Assembly: GCA_018828205.1 (NCBI GenBank)
Contig: JAHJWA010000322.1
Coordinates: forward strand, 1-10,249
From: Alphaproteobacteria bacterium
Lineage (GTDB): Bacteria; Pseudomonadota; Alphaproteobacteria; Sphingomonadales; Sphingomonadaceae
Reading direction: 5' to 3'
Length of the DNA stretch: 10,249 nucleotides
Shown: piece after piece, positions 1 to 5,994 of the stretch
Numbering within the stretch: the first letter of the stretch is position 1
Layout of the letters: each line of letters opens with the position of its first letter
Notes under the pieces: generated by a model
Told to the model about the DNA's origin: nothing
Databases searched by the model: none
Seen by the model: the letters and a program-made list of their open reading frames with translations, nothing else
Program-made: the position numbers and the translations under genes

Positions 1-4
1 ACTG

Positions 5-202
5 ATGAAGCGCGCGATTCTGCTCGCACTCCCGATCTCGTCGCTTGCTTGTGCATGCGCAGAAGAACCGACCTTCGACGAACGATACGATACGGCCCGG
101 AAGACAATCCAGAAAACAGCGGACGAAATCGACGAGGATATTGAAGCAGCGGAGATAGGTGCAACTCGTAAAGGGAGCACAGGATCCATACCCCAGGATT
201 GA
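5..202 (+). CDS. small putative lipoprotein, 65 aa
   Basis: Begins MKRAILLALPISSLACACAE: a charged N-terminus, a short hydrophobic core and a relaxed lipobox ending at Cys16 (S-L-A-C) or Cys18 (A-C-A-C). If lipidated, the mature part is only about 48 residues. It is charged, rich in Glu, Asp, Lys and Arg, and looks helical. The stop is TGA at 200-202. The start lies four bases into the window, so the ribosome binding site cannot be judged. A terminator-like hairpin follows at 252-276, which supports a real transcription unit ending here. I do not recognise a family; small acidic envelope lipoproteins of this kind are common in sphingomonads, and no function can be given. A non-lipidated secreted peptide is the main alternative. 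Confidence 0.6.
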   Translation: MKRAILLALPISSLACACAEEPTFDERYDTARKTIQKTADEIDEDIEAAEIGATRKGSTGSIPQD

Positions 203-251
203 TCCCTCCTTTTTCGACAGGCCGCAAGGTGGTCTGATAATGCACACCAAC

Positions 252-276
252 CCCGCCTCAACGAACGGCGGGTTTT
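252..276 (+). terminator. intrinsic terminator after the small lipoprotein gene
   Basis: Perfect 6-bp stem CCCGCC (252-257) and GGCGGG (267-272), a 9-base loop and then TTTT (273-276), 50 bases past the stop of the upstream gene. The T-run is short but orientation and position fit. Confidence 0.65.
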
Positions 277-663
277 GGGATCGCGAAGCGACCAATCGAA
301 TGACCGGGTTGGGGCGCTTTGCCGAAGGGCTGCTTTGCCAATTCCGGAAATTCGGCAACGGGGCCGTAAGCGGCCATTCCGCTTTGCAGTGTCAGTGTAG
401 CGATTGCTGCCGTTCAGATGGCGACCAAAAATCGGACGGAAAGCCATCGCTACAACCACGCCATTAGCCGCCGCGTATCCAACATGGATTCGTCCGACGC
501 TTGAGCTTTACAGGTTGAAACTCCGCCTCGTCCGCTTCGTCACCTCAGGCTCGACAAGGGGGCCTGCTACCATTCTGGCAACAGTCGAACAGCGACAGGC
601 TGCCTTCTGGCTCGTCCCACGCGTCGGCCGCAGTAGCCCGGCAAAACGCAAGGGGACCGCGGC
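277..663. other. gene-free stretch with two small hairpins
   Basis: No convincing coding frame on either strand: frames that stay open here have no recognisable domain and mostly mirror the GC-rich frame structure of the neighbouring minus-strand gene. Two hairpins stand out. One is an 8-bp inverted repeat TTGCCGAA (319-326) with TTCGGCAA (351-358). The other is GGCCG-TAAG-CGGCC at 362-375. Neither is followed by a T-run. This is also the 3' flank of the minus-strand regulator ending at 664, and I see no clear terminator for that gene. Confidence 0.4.
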
Positions 664-1758
664 CTATATCTGGCGTGACGATGTGGCGGTGCCGCCATTT
701 CGACCTACCAAGCCCCAAACAATTCCGGCGGCAAACGCTGCTCCCTCGAAGACCGAGGTCAGCGCCGGACCGACCGGACCAAGACCGACTTCTCTCATTG
801 CCCCGCTGATTGCTGCCGTCTGGAACTGCGACGAGGGAAAAGCCGCAACGAGCCTATCAAGGCTTCCGGCCATCATCCTGCCTCCAAGCATGGCGATCGC
901 GAGCCCGGCCCCGGCCCCCAAAAGCGCCGCCATGCCGACGGCGCGGAGCGACCTGTGCCCGGCAAAAAAGGTCGCCAATCCGACAGCGCCGCCCAGGATG
1001 AAACCCTCAGTCGCGCCTGCAAATCCGTCAACTTCGCGGCCAAATAATAGGCGAAAGGCGTCCCCGCCGAGCAGATTGGCGAAGGCTCCGAGCGCGAGCC
1101 CCCCGAGCGCGCCGCCGGCCACCCACCAATACCACCGCGGCGGCCTGACGAAGCGCGACAATGCCAATCCCGCGCCGATCCCGGCACCCGCCAGCCCGGC
1201 GCACCCAACTGATACTAGCATTAGGACCAGCAGCAGCGAGATCGCGCCACCACCGCCACCCAGTTGAGCGTGGGTAGCGCCGATCGCCCCATAGCAAAGT
1301 CCGACCAGCGCCCCAGCGAGCATTGCACCGCCGGTAGCCGCCAGCGTGTCGTGAATAAAGTCGGCGCGCGCGGCGCCCAAATACTGCGGGGCGGGAAGCG
1401 GCGGCGGGGACTGCGGTGGCGGGCCTGCCACAGCGCCGCCTGACTTTTTGACCTCAGCGATGAAACGGTAGCCATGCTTGGGCACGGTCTGGATGAACCG
1501 CGGCGCCGCCGCGCTGTCGCCCAGCGTCCGGCGCAGAGTGCGGATGGCTTGGGTGAGCGCCTCGTCGGTTACCGGAACGCCCCGCCAGACCTCGTGCAAA
1601 AAGCGCTCTTTGGTCACCAGCTCGCCGCTCGCATTTACGAGCAGGATGAGAGCGTCAAAATAGCGGGCGTTGAGCTCGAGCGGCGTGCCGTCGCGCGATA
1701 GCTTGCGATTATCGGGATCGAGTCGAAACGGTCCGAAATGGATGGCCGGATGGCTCAT
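664..1758 (-). CDS. ToxR/CadC-like winged-helix regulator with multi-pass membrane domain
   Basis: 364 aa. Residues 8-102 form an OmpR/PhoB-type winged-helix DNA-binding domain (Trans_reg_C): it opens with FGPFRLDPDNRKL and contains ALTQAIRTLRRTLGD, the recognition-helix region, and ends with VPKHGYRFIAEV, the typical wing. There is no receiver domain. A Pro-rich linker (about 112-124) leads to a hydrophobic, Gly/Ala-rich half with about six likely membrane segments (near 141-162, 171-200, 208-232, 250-267, 273-292 and 332-352). This is the ToxR/CadC layout, a one-component membrane-bound regulator, but those proteins normally have one membrane helix and a periplasmic sensor, so a polytopic C-terminus is less usual. 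The start ATG at 1756-1758 has no strong ribosome binding site. It is divergent from a membrane-protein gene at 1843, its most likely target. The signal sensed is unknown. Confidence 0.85.
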   Translation of the reverse strand: MSHPAIHFGPFRLDPDNRKLSRDGTPLELNARYFDALILLVNASGELVTKERFLHEVWRGVPVTDEALTQAIRTLRRTLGDSAAAPRFIQTVPKHGYRFIAEVKKSGGAVAGPPPQSPPPLPAPQYLGAARADFIHDTLAATGGAMLAGALVGLCYGAIGATHAQLGGGGGAISLLLVLMLVSVGCAGLAGAGIGAGLALSRFVRPPRWYWWVAGGALGGLALGAFANLLGGDAFRLLFGREVDGFAGATEGFILGGAVGLATFFAGHRSLRAVGMAALLGAGAGLAIAMLGGRMMAGSLDRLVAAFPSSQFQTAAISGAMREVGLGPVGPALTSVFEGAAFAAGIVWGLVGRNGGTATSSRQI

Positions 1759-1794
1759 TTCAGCGATTGCTCACTTTTCGCTCATGCCGCTCAC
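1753..1794. promoter_or_regulatory. GCTCA(C/T) repeats at the divergent regulator / membrane-protein promoter region
   Basis: GCTCAT at 1753-1758 (overlapping the regulator start codon), GCTCAC at 1769-1774, GCTCAT at 1780-1785 and GCTCAC at 1789-1794. The last three sit 11 and 9 bases apart, close to one helical turn. OmpR/PhoB-type winged helices usually bind direct repeats with roughly 11-base spacing, so this is a candidate operator for the regulator encoded at 664-1758. I could not place a convincing -35/-10 pair. Confidence 0.35.
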
Positions 1795-1842
1795 CCCTGG
1801 GTCCGGACAGTGATGGCGCCTAGCCAATCGGGAGACAAGACC

Positions 1843-2385
1843 ATGACGATTACCAACACCAAACATTCTCGCTCGCTGCTCAACCCGTGGCGGTTGCTGG
1901 GTTGGGGTACCATCGCCGGCCTCATTGCGCTCCCCGCCATTGCAATGCTGTTTACCGGAGAGGTCGACTGGACATCGGAAGATTTCGTCTTCGCGACCGT
2001 GATGCTGGGCGGCGTCGGGATGGCGTTTGAACTTGCGGTGCGCGCCAGCGGCAGTCGGGCCTACCGCGGCGGGGCGGCGCTGGCGCTGGGCGCTGGGCTG
2101 ATTACCCTTTGGGCCAATGCCGCAGTGGGGATCGTCGGCGACGAGGATCGCCTGATTAATATGTGGTTCAACCTGATCCCGCTGCTGGCGCTGTTCGCCG
2201 CGATCGGTGCGCGCTTCCGGGCCACGGGGATGGCAGTCGCGATGACTGCCACTGCAACGGCACAAATAGGTGTGGGAGTGATGGTGCAGCTCCACGGCGA
2301 ATTTGCGTGGGTGTTCACCCTCGTCCTTGCATTGGCATGGCTGGCTTCGGCCTGGCTCTTCCGCAAGGCTGGCGCCACGAGCTAG
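1843..2385 (+). CDS. conserved six-helix membrane protein of unknown function
   Basis: 180 aa from ATG 1843, chosen because GGAGA at 1831-1835 lies 7 bases upstream; in-frame starts at 1738 and 1813 would add an unlikely N-terminus that runs into the divergent gene. Likely membrane helices near residues 20-37, 47-68, 77-97, 107-123, 128-149 and 153-172. The segments GEVDWTSEDF (39-48), FELAVR (62-67), AYRGG (73-77) and AVGIVGDED (94-102) match, from memory, a widespread family of small uncharacterised bacterial membrane proteins (pattern VDWT..DF ... AVGIxGsED). It sits in the inner membrane. It is divergent from a ToxR-like membrane regulator whose start is 84 bases away, so the two are probably coupled by regulation and perhaps by membrane contact. 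No catalytic motif is visible. Confidence 0.8.
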   Translation: MTITNTKHSRSLLNPWRLLGWGTIAGLIALPAIAMLFTGEVDWTSEDFVFATVMLGGVGMAFELAVRASGSRAYRGGAALALGAGLITLWANAAVGIVGDEDRLINMWFNLIPLLALFAAIGARFRATGMAVAMTATATAQIGVGVMVQLHGEFAWVFTLVLALAWLASAWLFRKAGATS

Positions 2386-2465
2386 GAATCCGGCGCGACG
2401 CCAGTCTGCGGCTCTACGATCAGAACGGCGACCCTGTGGCAAAATATCGGCGCATCCGACAACCA

Positions 2466-2642
2466 TCACTCCGCGAAGTTAGGAATGCGTTTGCCTTTGG
2501 TGCGACTGGTTAGGTGAATGAGGCGGCAGCGATCGCAGCGGTATGTCCGGAGTTGCAATCCGGAGCGACGGACGACGAGAAGCGCCTCCTCCTCGGAGCG
2601 GTAGGAAACCTTCTTTAAACAAACGCTCAATCTTGTTCGCAT
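2466..2642 (-). CDS. 58-aa zinc-ribbon-like small protein
   Basis: ATG at 2640-2642, TGA at 2466-2468. An in-frame TAG nine bases upstream of the ATG rules out a longer N-terminus, and a weak GGTAGG lies 5 bases before the start. The protein is strongly basic. The core SYRSEEEALLVVRRSGLQLR (residues 13-32) is followed by TYRCDRCRLIHLTSRTKGKR (33-52). Cys8, Cys36, Cys39 and His43 could bind one zinc (C-x27-C-x2-C-x3-H). The pattern of an Ala/Glu-rich helix, then YxCxxC, then HLTS is one I recall in short uncharacterised alphaproteobacterial proteins, where the ribbon reads like YRCDRCGxWHLTSR. The role is unknown; nucleic-acid binding is suggested by charge and fold. It lies convergent to the membrane-protein gene ending at 2385. 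Its frame carries far more protein-like sequence than the longer overlapping frames here. Confidence 0.65.
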   Translation of the reverse strand: MRTRLSVCLKKVSYRSEEEALLVVRRSGLQLRTYRCDRCRLIHLTSRTKGKRIPNFAE

Positions 2643-2854
2643 AACAACCTACCAAAGCGCGAATCCAATTGTCGCCTGAGATGGTTCTTGTCGTTCGGCT
2701 GGTAGGACTTGCCCGATAACAGTCCACGTGTGTCCTGCAACTAATGTCGGACGTTCCCGCCAAGTGGCGCAACCTGCGAACCGACGTGGGCGTCTGAAAT
2801 GCGGATCCTCTTGGACGGGTTTATAGTCTGCGCTCGGCGTAGCCGATCTACCTC

Positions 2855-2906
2855 AAAAAGGTTCTCTTGGGTGGGGTGTTCGGTCCAGCACAGCGATCAC
2901 CTTTTT
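2855..2906. repeat. inverted repeat AAAAAGGT / ACCTTTTT beyond the transporter stop
   Basis: AAAAAGGT at 2855-2862 and ACCTTTTT at 2899-2906, perfect 8-bp arms around a 36-base loop. Read on the minus strand it lies 18-69 bases past the stop of the transporter gene, and a T-run ends the second arm. It could be a weak terminator, but the stem is AT-rich and the loop large. Confidence 0.3.
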
Positions 2907-2923
2907 AGGCATCACCGCACAGG

Positions 2924-4570
2924 TCAGAAAGACTGGCTGACGGTCACGTTGAGCCGGGGCGATTTGTCGTCGGTGTCGTAGCGTGAGCCGGTCAACGGGA
3001 CAGCCAGTTCGAGATCGAGATCGAGATCGCGGCTGATGTCGGTGCGGACCCCTCCGCCGCTGGACGCGAGCGAGCCGCTGCCCCGACCGTCCTCCAGATT
3101 GCCCACCACGCCGCCATCGGCATAGGCGTACAGCTGCATCCGTCGGAACAGGCCGACGGCATTGTCCCAGTCGTAGCGCAACTCGGCCGATCCCGCGATT
3201 CCGTTGTCGCCCGAGCGCTCGCTGAAATTGTACCCGCGCAGGAAGCGGTTGCCGCCCAATCCGATGTCCTCGGTGATCAGCAGCGGGGTCGAGGAAACCT
3301 GACCCTGGCCCGCCAAAGCGACGCTGAAAGGCCCCGGCAGATCGCGCTGCCATCTTACCCAGGCCGACAGGGTGGTGAAATCGGGGGAGGCGTCGGCTCG
3401 AGACGCCAGCGGATCACCGCGCTGGGTTGCGTCGAGAATGTCGAGGCCCTGCGAAAGCGTCAGTCTGGCAGCGAGCGATCCGCCCGCGGCGAGCGCGCGC
3501 GTGTTGAGGCTGGTCCGGACGACCGGAATGCGATCATGACGTGCGATAACGTCGAAACGCTCCTGCCGCAGATCGCGGTATTCGAATTCGGCGTCCACCC
3601 AGAGCGAGAAGGCGCGTGAACGGCGCAGCGGATGCCGCAATTGTCCACCGATGCTTATCGACCGCCCGAAAATCTGTCGTTCCTCCAGATAGGCTCCGGG
3701 ATTGGTCGCGGAAAAGGAGCCGGTGGCGACGAGTTCGGTGCCGTGCGGATTGAGCACGATGCCGTAACGGCCGCGGACATATTGCAGCTCGCTGGGGCTG
3801 TCGGGCACCGTCGAATAGGTGAAGGCGATCTCGTCGAAGGGCGAGAGCAGGCCGTTGGCATCGACATCGATCCTTGCGCGCAGCGGACCGATCGGCTGCG
3901 AACCGTCGTTTGCGAGCTCAGCCCGGCCGGAAAATGCGCTGCGCGAGGCATCGACGATCAGGATGCCACGTCCTTCTTCGCGGACATATCGGGGGCGGCG
4001 CAGGTAGACCCCTCCGATGTCGTCGGCGAGCAGCACCTGACGCTCCAACCTGATAAGAGTGATCGGCTGTCCGTCTCGCAAGGGTTCCAGCTGCGCACGG
4101 ATCGCGCGATCATCCGCGCCCTCGATACGGATGTCGTCGATCACGCCTTCCTCGACCCGCACACGCAGGACGCCGCCGGTCAGCGATTGCGGGGCAATAA
4201 AGGCCGAGGCGAAGATGTAGCCCTTGTCGCGAGCTCGCGCCGCGATCTGGTCGCTCAGTGCGGTCAGTTCGCCCGCAGAGAGCGACCGCGCGGAGAAATC
4301 CTGAACAATGTCGGCAAAATCGCCGGGTTTCAGCGCGACCAGATTGTCGAACACGATCGCACCGACATCGTAGCGGGTATCGTCGAAGATGGTGTTGTCG
4401 ACGGTGATCGGAGCGAAATCGAGTTCGACCGCGGTCTCCTCGAACCCGGGGGGTTCGCCTTCCTGTTCTTCCTGGGTGGGATCGGTCCTGTCGAGCGCAT
4501 CCTGCGCATACAGGGGCGCACTGGCGAGTAGAACCAGGGCGGCAGATCCGATCTTAAGCAAGGGTATCAT
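2924..4570 (-). CDS. two-partner secretion outer-membrane transporter (ShlB/FhaC/HecB family, TpsB)
   Basis: 548 aa from ATG 4570 (MIPLLKIGSA), chosen because GGGAAAGG lies 5 bases upstream on the minus strand and the start gives a clean signal peptide (residues 1-22, cleavage near Ala22). An acidic linker (about 25-50) precedes POTRA-type domains (about 54-210, including GYIFASAFIAPQSLTGGVLR and VRVEEGVIDDIRIEG, typical of POTRA_2/ShlB). The rest, about 215-548, is a beta-barrel. FLRGYNFSE near 443-451 holds the (V/L)RGY motif of Omp85/TpsB barrels, and the protein ends in Phe as outer-membrane proteins do. Length matches the family (about 550-590). TpsB proteins export one large TpsA partner; none is encoded in the window. 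It is divergent from a FecR-domain gene, with 138 bases between starts. Family assignment is firm; the substrate is unknown. Confidence 0.9.
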   Translation of the reverse strand: MIPLLKIGSAALVLLASAPLYAQDALDRTDPTQEEQEGEPPGFEETAVELDFAPITVDNTIFDDTRYDVGAIVFDNLVALKPGDFADIVQDFSARSLSAGELTALSDQIAARARDKGYIFASAFIAPQSLTGGVLRVRVEEGVIDDIRIEGADDRAIRAQLEPLRDGQPITLIRLERQVLLADDIGGVYLRRPRYVREEGRGILIVDASRSAFSGRAELANDGSQPIGPLRARIDVDANGLLSPFDEIAFTYSTVPDSPSELQYVRGRYGIVLNPHGTELVATGSFSATNPGAYLEERQIFGRSISIGGQLRHPLRRSRAFSLWVDAEFEYRDLRQERFDVIARHDRIPVVRTSLNTRALAAGGSLAARLTLSQGLDILDATQRGDPLASRADASPDFTTLSAWVRWQRDLPGPFSVALAGQGQVSSTPLLITEDIGLGGNRFLRGYNFSERSGDNGIAGSAELRYDWDNAVGLFRRMQLYAYADGGVVGNLEDGRGSGSLASSGGGVRTDISRDLDLDLELAVPLTGSRYDTDDKSPRLNVTVSQSF

Positions 4571-4593
4571 GCGTGCCTTTCCCGTCGCGTCAG

Positions 4594-4661
4594 GTGCATC
4601 CTGCACTCCCAATGGTTAAGCCAAGCTCAATTTCACAAAAGATTTACCTTGGCTCTCAACC
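4594..4661. promoter_or_regulatory. inverted repeats in the divergent transporter / FecR-gene promoter region
   Basis: Two dyads lie between the starts at 4570 and 4709. GTGCA-TCC-TGCAC at 4594-4606 is perfect but short. GGTT..GCCAAG (4614-4625) and CTTGGC....AACC (4648-4661) form a wider, imperfect dyad centred near 4637. Either could be an operator for joint control of both sides. No clear -35/-10 pair could be assigned to either strand. Confidence 0.35.
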
Positions 4662-4708
4662 ACTTATTCCGGCTGCGCAGGGTAGTGCGAGGGTGAAGGA
4701 GACTGCCT

Positions 4709-5965
4709 GTGCGCAAGTCGATCGCATCCATTTCATCGCTCGCACTGCTTTTGTGCAGCACCAGTGCCATGGCGCGAAGCGGCCCCTGGACCGTGAGCGA
4801 AGCGCGCGGCCAGGTTCAGATCCGTGAACAAGTAAATGTGCGGACGGCGCAGCGCGGGGCGACCGTCCCGGCGGGCGCAATCGTCAGGACGGGCGCCGAT
4901 GGCAACGCCGTGCTTGTTCGCGGGCGCGAATTCGTCACCCTGCGGCGCAATTCGCAGATCCGCATTCCGGCGGTGAATGCCCAGCGCAGCGTGATCCAGG
5001 TGTTGCAGGACTGGGGCAGCGCGCTGTTCGACATCGGCAAGCAGCCCGATCCGCATTTCGGCGTCGAAACGCCCTATCTCGCCGCTGTCGTCAAAGGCAC
5101 GACCTTCACGATAACGGTGGCGTCTGAGGGCGCGTCGATGCAGGTGATCGAAGGTGCGGTCGAGGTCGCTACGCTTGATGGCGGCGCACGCGATCTGGTG
5201 ATGCCCGGCGCTGTTGCGATGATTGCGGCCGATGATCGGCTGCGCCTGGTCGTCGAGAATGGCGAACAGAAGATCATCGATTCGCCGGCCCGCCCTGCTG
5301 ACGGATCGGCGGGCAGCGCCGGCCTTCAGGCTGCGGCGAGCACTTCGGCGGTCGGTGGTAGCTACGGCCTCGTGGGATCGCAGCCGGAGACCCGGATCGA
5401 TGCCGTATTTTCCAGCGAGGCGGCCGATCTCTCCGATCTTTCGGAAGGGTTCCTGATCGGCGAGACCGCAGAGTTCGTCGCCGAACTGGTGGCGGATGCG
5501 GCAACCGAAGGCGACCAGCCCGCACCCGTTTCGCCACCCGATGTGGTGATCGTGCCGGACGAGCCGGAGCCGGAGCCGGAGCCTGAGCCTGAACCGGAGC
5601 CCGAGCCTGAGCCCGAGCCCGAGCCCGAGCCGGAGCCGGAGCCCGAACCCGAGCCTGAACCGGAGCCCGAGCCTGAACCGGAGCCCGCAGAAGGCGACGA
5701 TGGGGATTCCGATAACGGCCACGGGAACGACGACGATGGTGACGACGAGGACAATCCAGGCGGGGGTAACAACTCCGGTTCGGGACCAGCCGGGGGAGAG
5801 CCTGAGCCTGAGCCTGAGCCCGAGCCCGAGCCGGAGCCGGAGCCTGAGCCTGAACCGGAGCCCGAGCCCGAAGACCCCGGCGAAGACGAGGAATCCGATG
5901 AGGACGATGAGGATGACGGGGACGAGGATGAGGGTGAGGACGATGGAGACGACGAGGATGATTGA
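4709..5965 (+). CDS. periplasmic FecR-domain protein with Glu-Pro repeat tracts and acidic tail
   Basis: 418 aa from GTG 4709, with AAGGAG at 4696-4701 seven bases upstream. Signal peptide 1-22 (cleavage after AMA). A FecR-type domain spans about 50-155, with the hallmark VETPYLAAVVKGTTF (119-133). No cytoplasmic or membrane part is seen, so this is not an iron-dicitrate-type anti-sigma factor but a free periplasmic or secreted FecR protein. Residues 285-326 are 21 Glu-Pro units and 364-387 are 12 more. Between them is an Asp/Asn/Gly-rich stretch with DNGHGNDDDGDDEDNPGGG, which resembles a calcium-binding loop. The last 30 residues are almost all Asp, Glu and Gly. Gly-Pro-free EP rods are used by TonB to span the periplasm; a similar spacer role is inferred. 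It is followed by a CHASE2-EAL gene after 29 bases. FecR/CHASE2 gene pairs are known, their mechanism is not. Confidence 0.85.
   Translation: MRKSIASISSLALLLCSTSAMARSGPWTVSEARGQVQIREQVNVRTAQRGATVPAGAIVRTGADGNAVLVRGREFVTLRRNSQIRIPAVNAQRSVIQVLQDWGSALFDIGKQPDPHFGVETPYLAAVVKGTTFTITVASEGASMQVIEGAVEVATLDGGARDLVMPGAVAMIAADDRLRLVVENGEQKIIDSPARPADGSAGSAGLQAAASTSAVGGSYGLVGSQPETRIDAVFSSEAADLSDLSEGFLIGETAEFVAELVADAATEGDQPAPVSPPDVVIVPDEPEPEPEPEPEPEPEPEPEPEPEPEPEPEPEPEPEPEPEPEPAEGDDGDSDNGHGNDDDGDDEDNPGGGNNSGSGPAGGEPEPEPEPEPEPEPEPEPEPEPEPEDPGEDEESDEDDEDDGDEDEGEDDGDDEDD
5561..5686 (+). repeat. GAG-CCN hexanucleotide tract 1, 21 Glu-Pro units
   Basis: 126 bases of repeated Glu-Pro codons (GAG/GAA followed by CCG, CCC or CCT). 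The unit is six bases, so gain or loss of units keeps the frame. Third positions vary, so the copies are not identical, which argues for an old or selected tract rather than fresh slippage. Confidence 0.9.
5798..5869 (+). repeat. GAG-CCN hexanucleotide tract 2, 12 Glu-Pro units
   Basis: 72 bases of the same Glu-Pro hexamer, separated from tract 1 by the Asp/Gly-rich stretch. Runs of identical units (GAGCCT at its start, GAGCCG in the middle) are longer than in a random codon mix, consistent with unit duplication. Confidence 0.9.
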
Positions 5966-5994
5966 CTCTCTTGGGCCGGTCTAAGGAAGCCGTG

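Noticed and set aside
404..1267. Plus-strand open frame of 287 residues, rich in Pro, Ala and Ser
   Set aside because: Mirror of the GC-rich minus-strand regulator gene; no domain, poor start context, biased composition typical of an antisense shadow.
2369..2404. CTGGCG / CGCCAG inverted repeat across the stop of the six-helix membrane protein gene
   Set aside because: Short stem, large loop, partly coding and no T-run; likely chance in GC-rich DNA.
2546..2564. Hairpin TCCGG-AGTTGCAAT-CCGGA
   Set aside because: It lies inside the 58-residue gene and is explained by its codons.
2479..2772. Minus-strand open frame of 97 residues
   Set aside because: Random-looking sequence; the overlapping 58-residue frame at 2466-2642 carries the conserved zinc-ribbon-like pattern instead.
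3632..4531. Plus-strand open frame of 299 residues within the transporter gene
   Set aside because: Antisense shadow of the POTRA and barrel regions; no recognisable domain.
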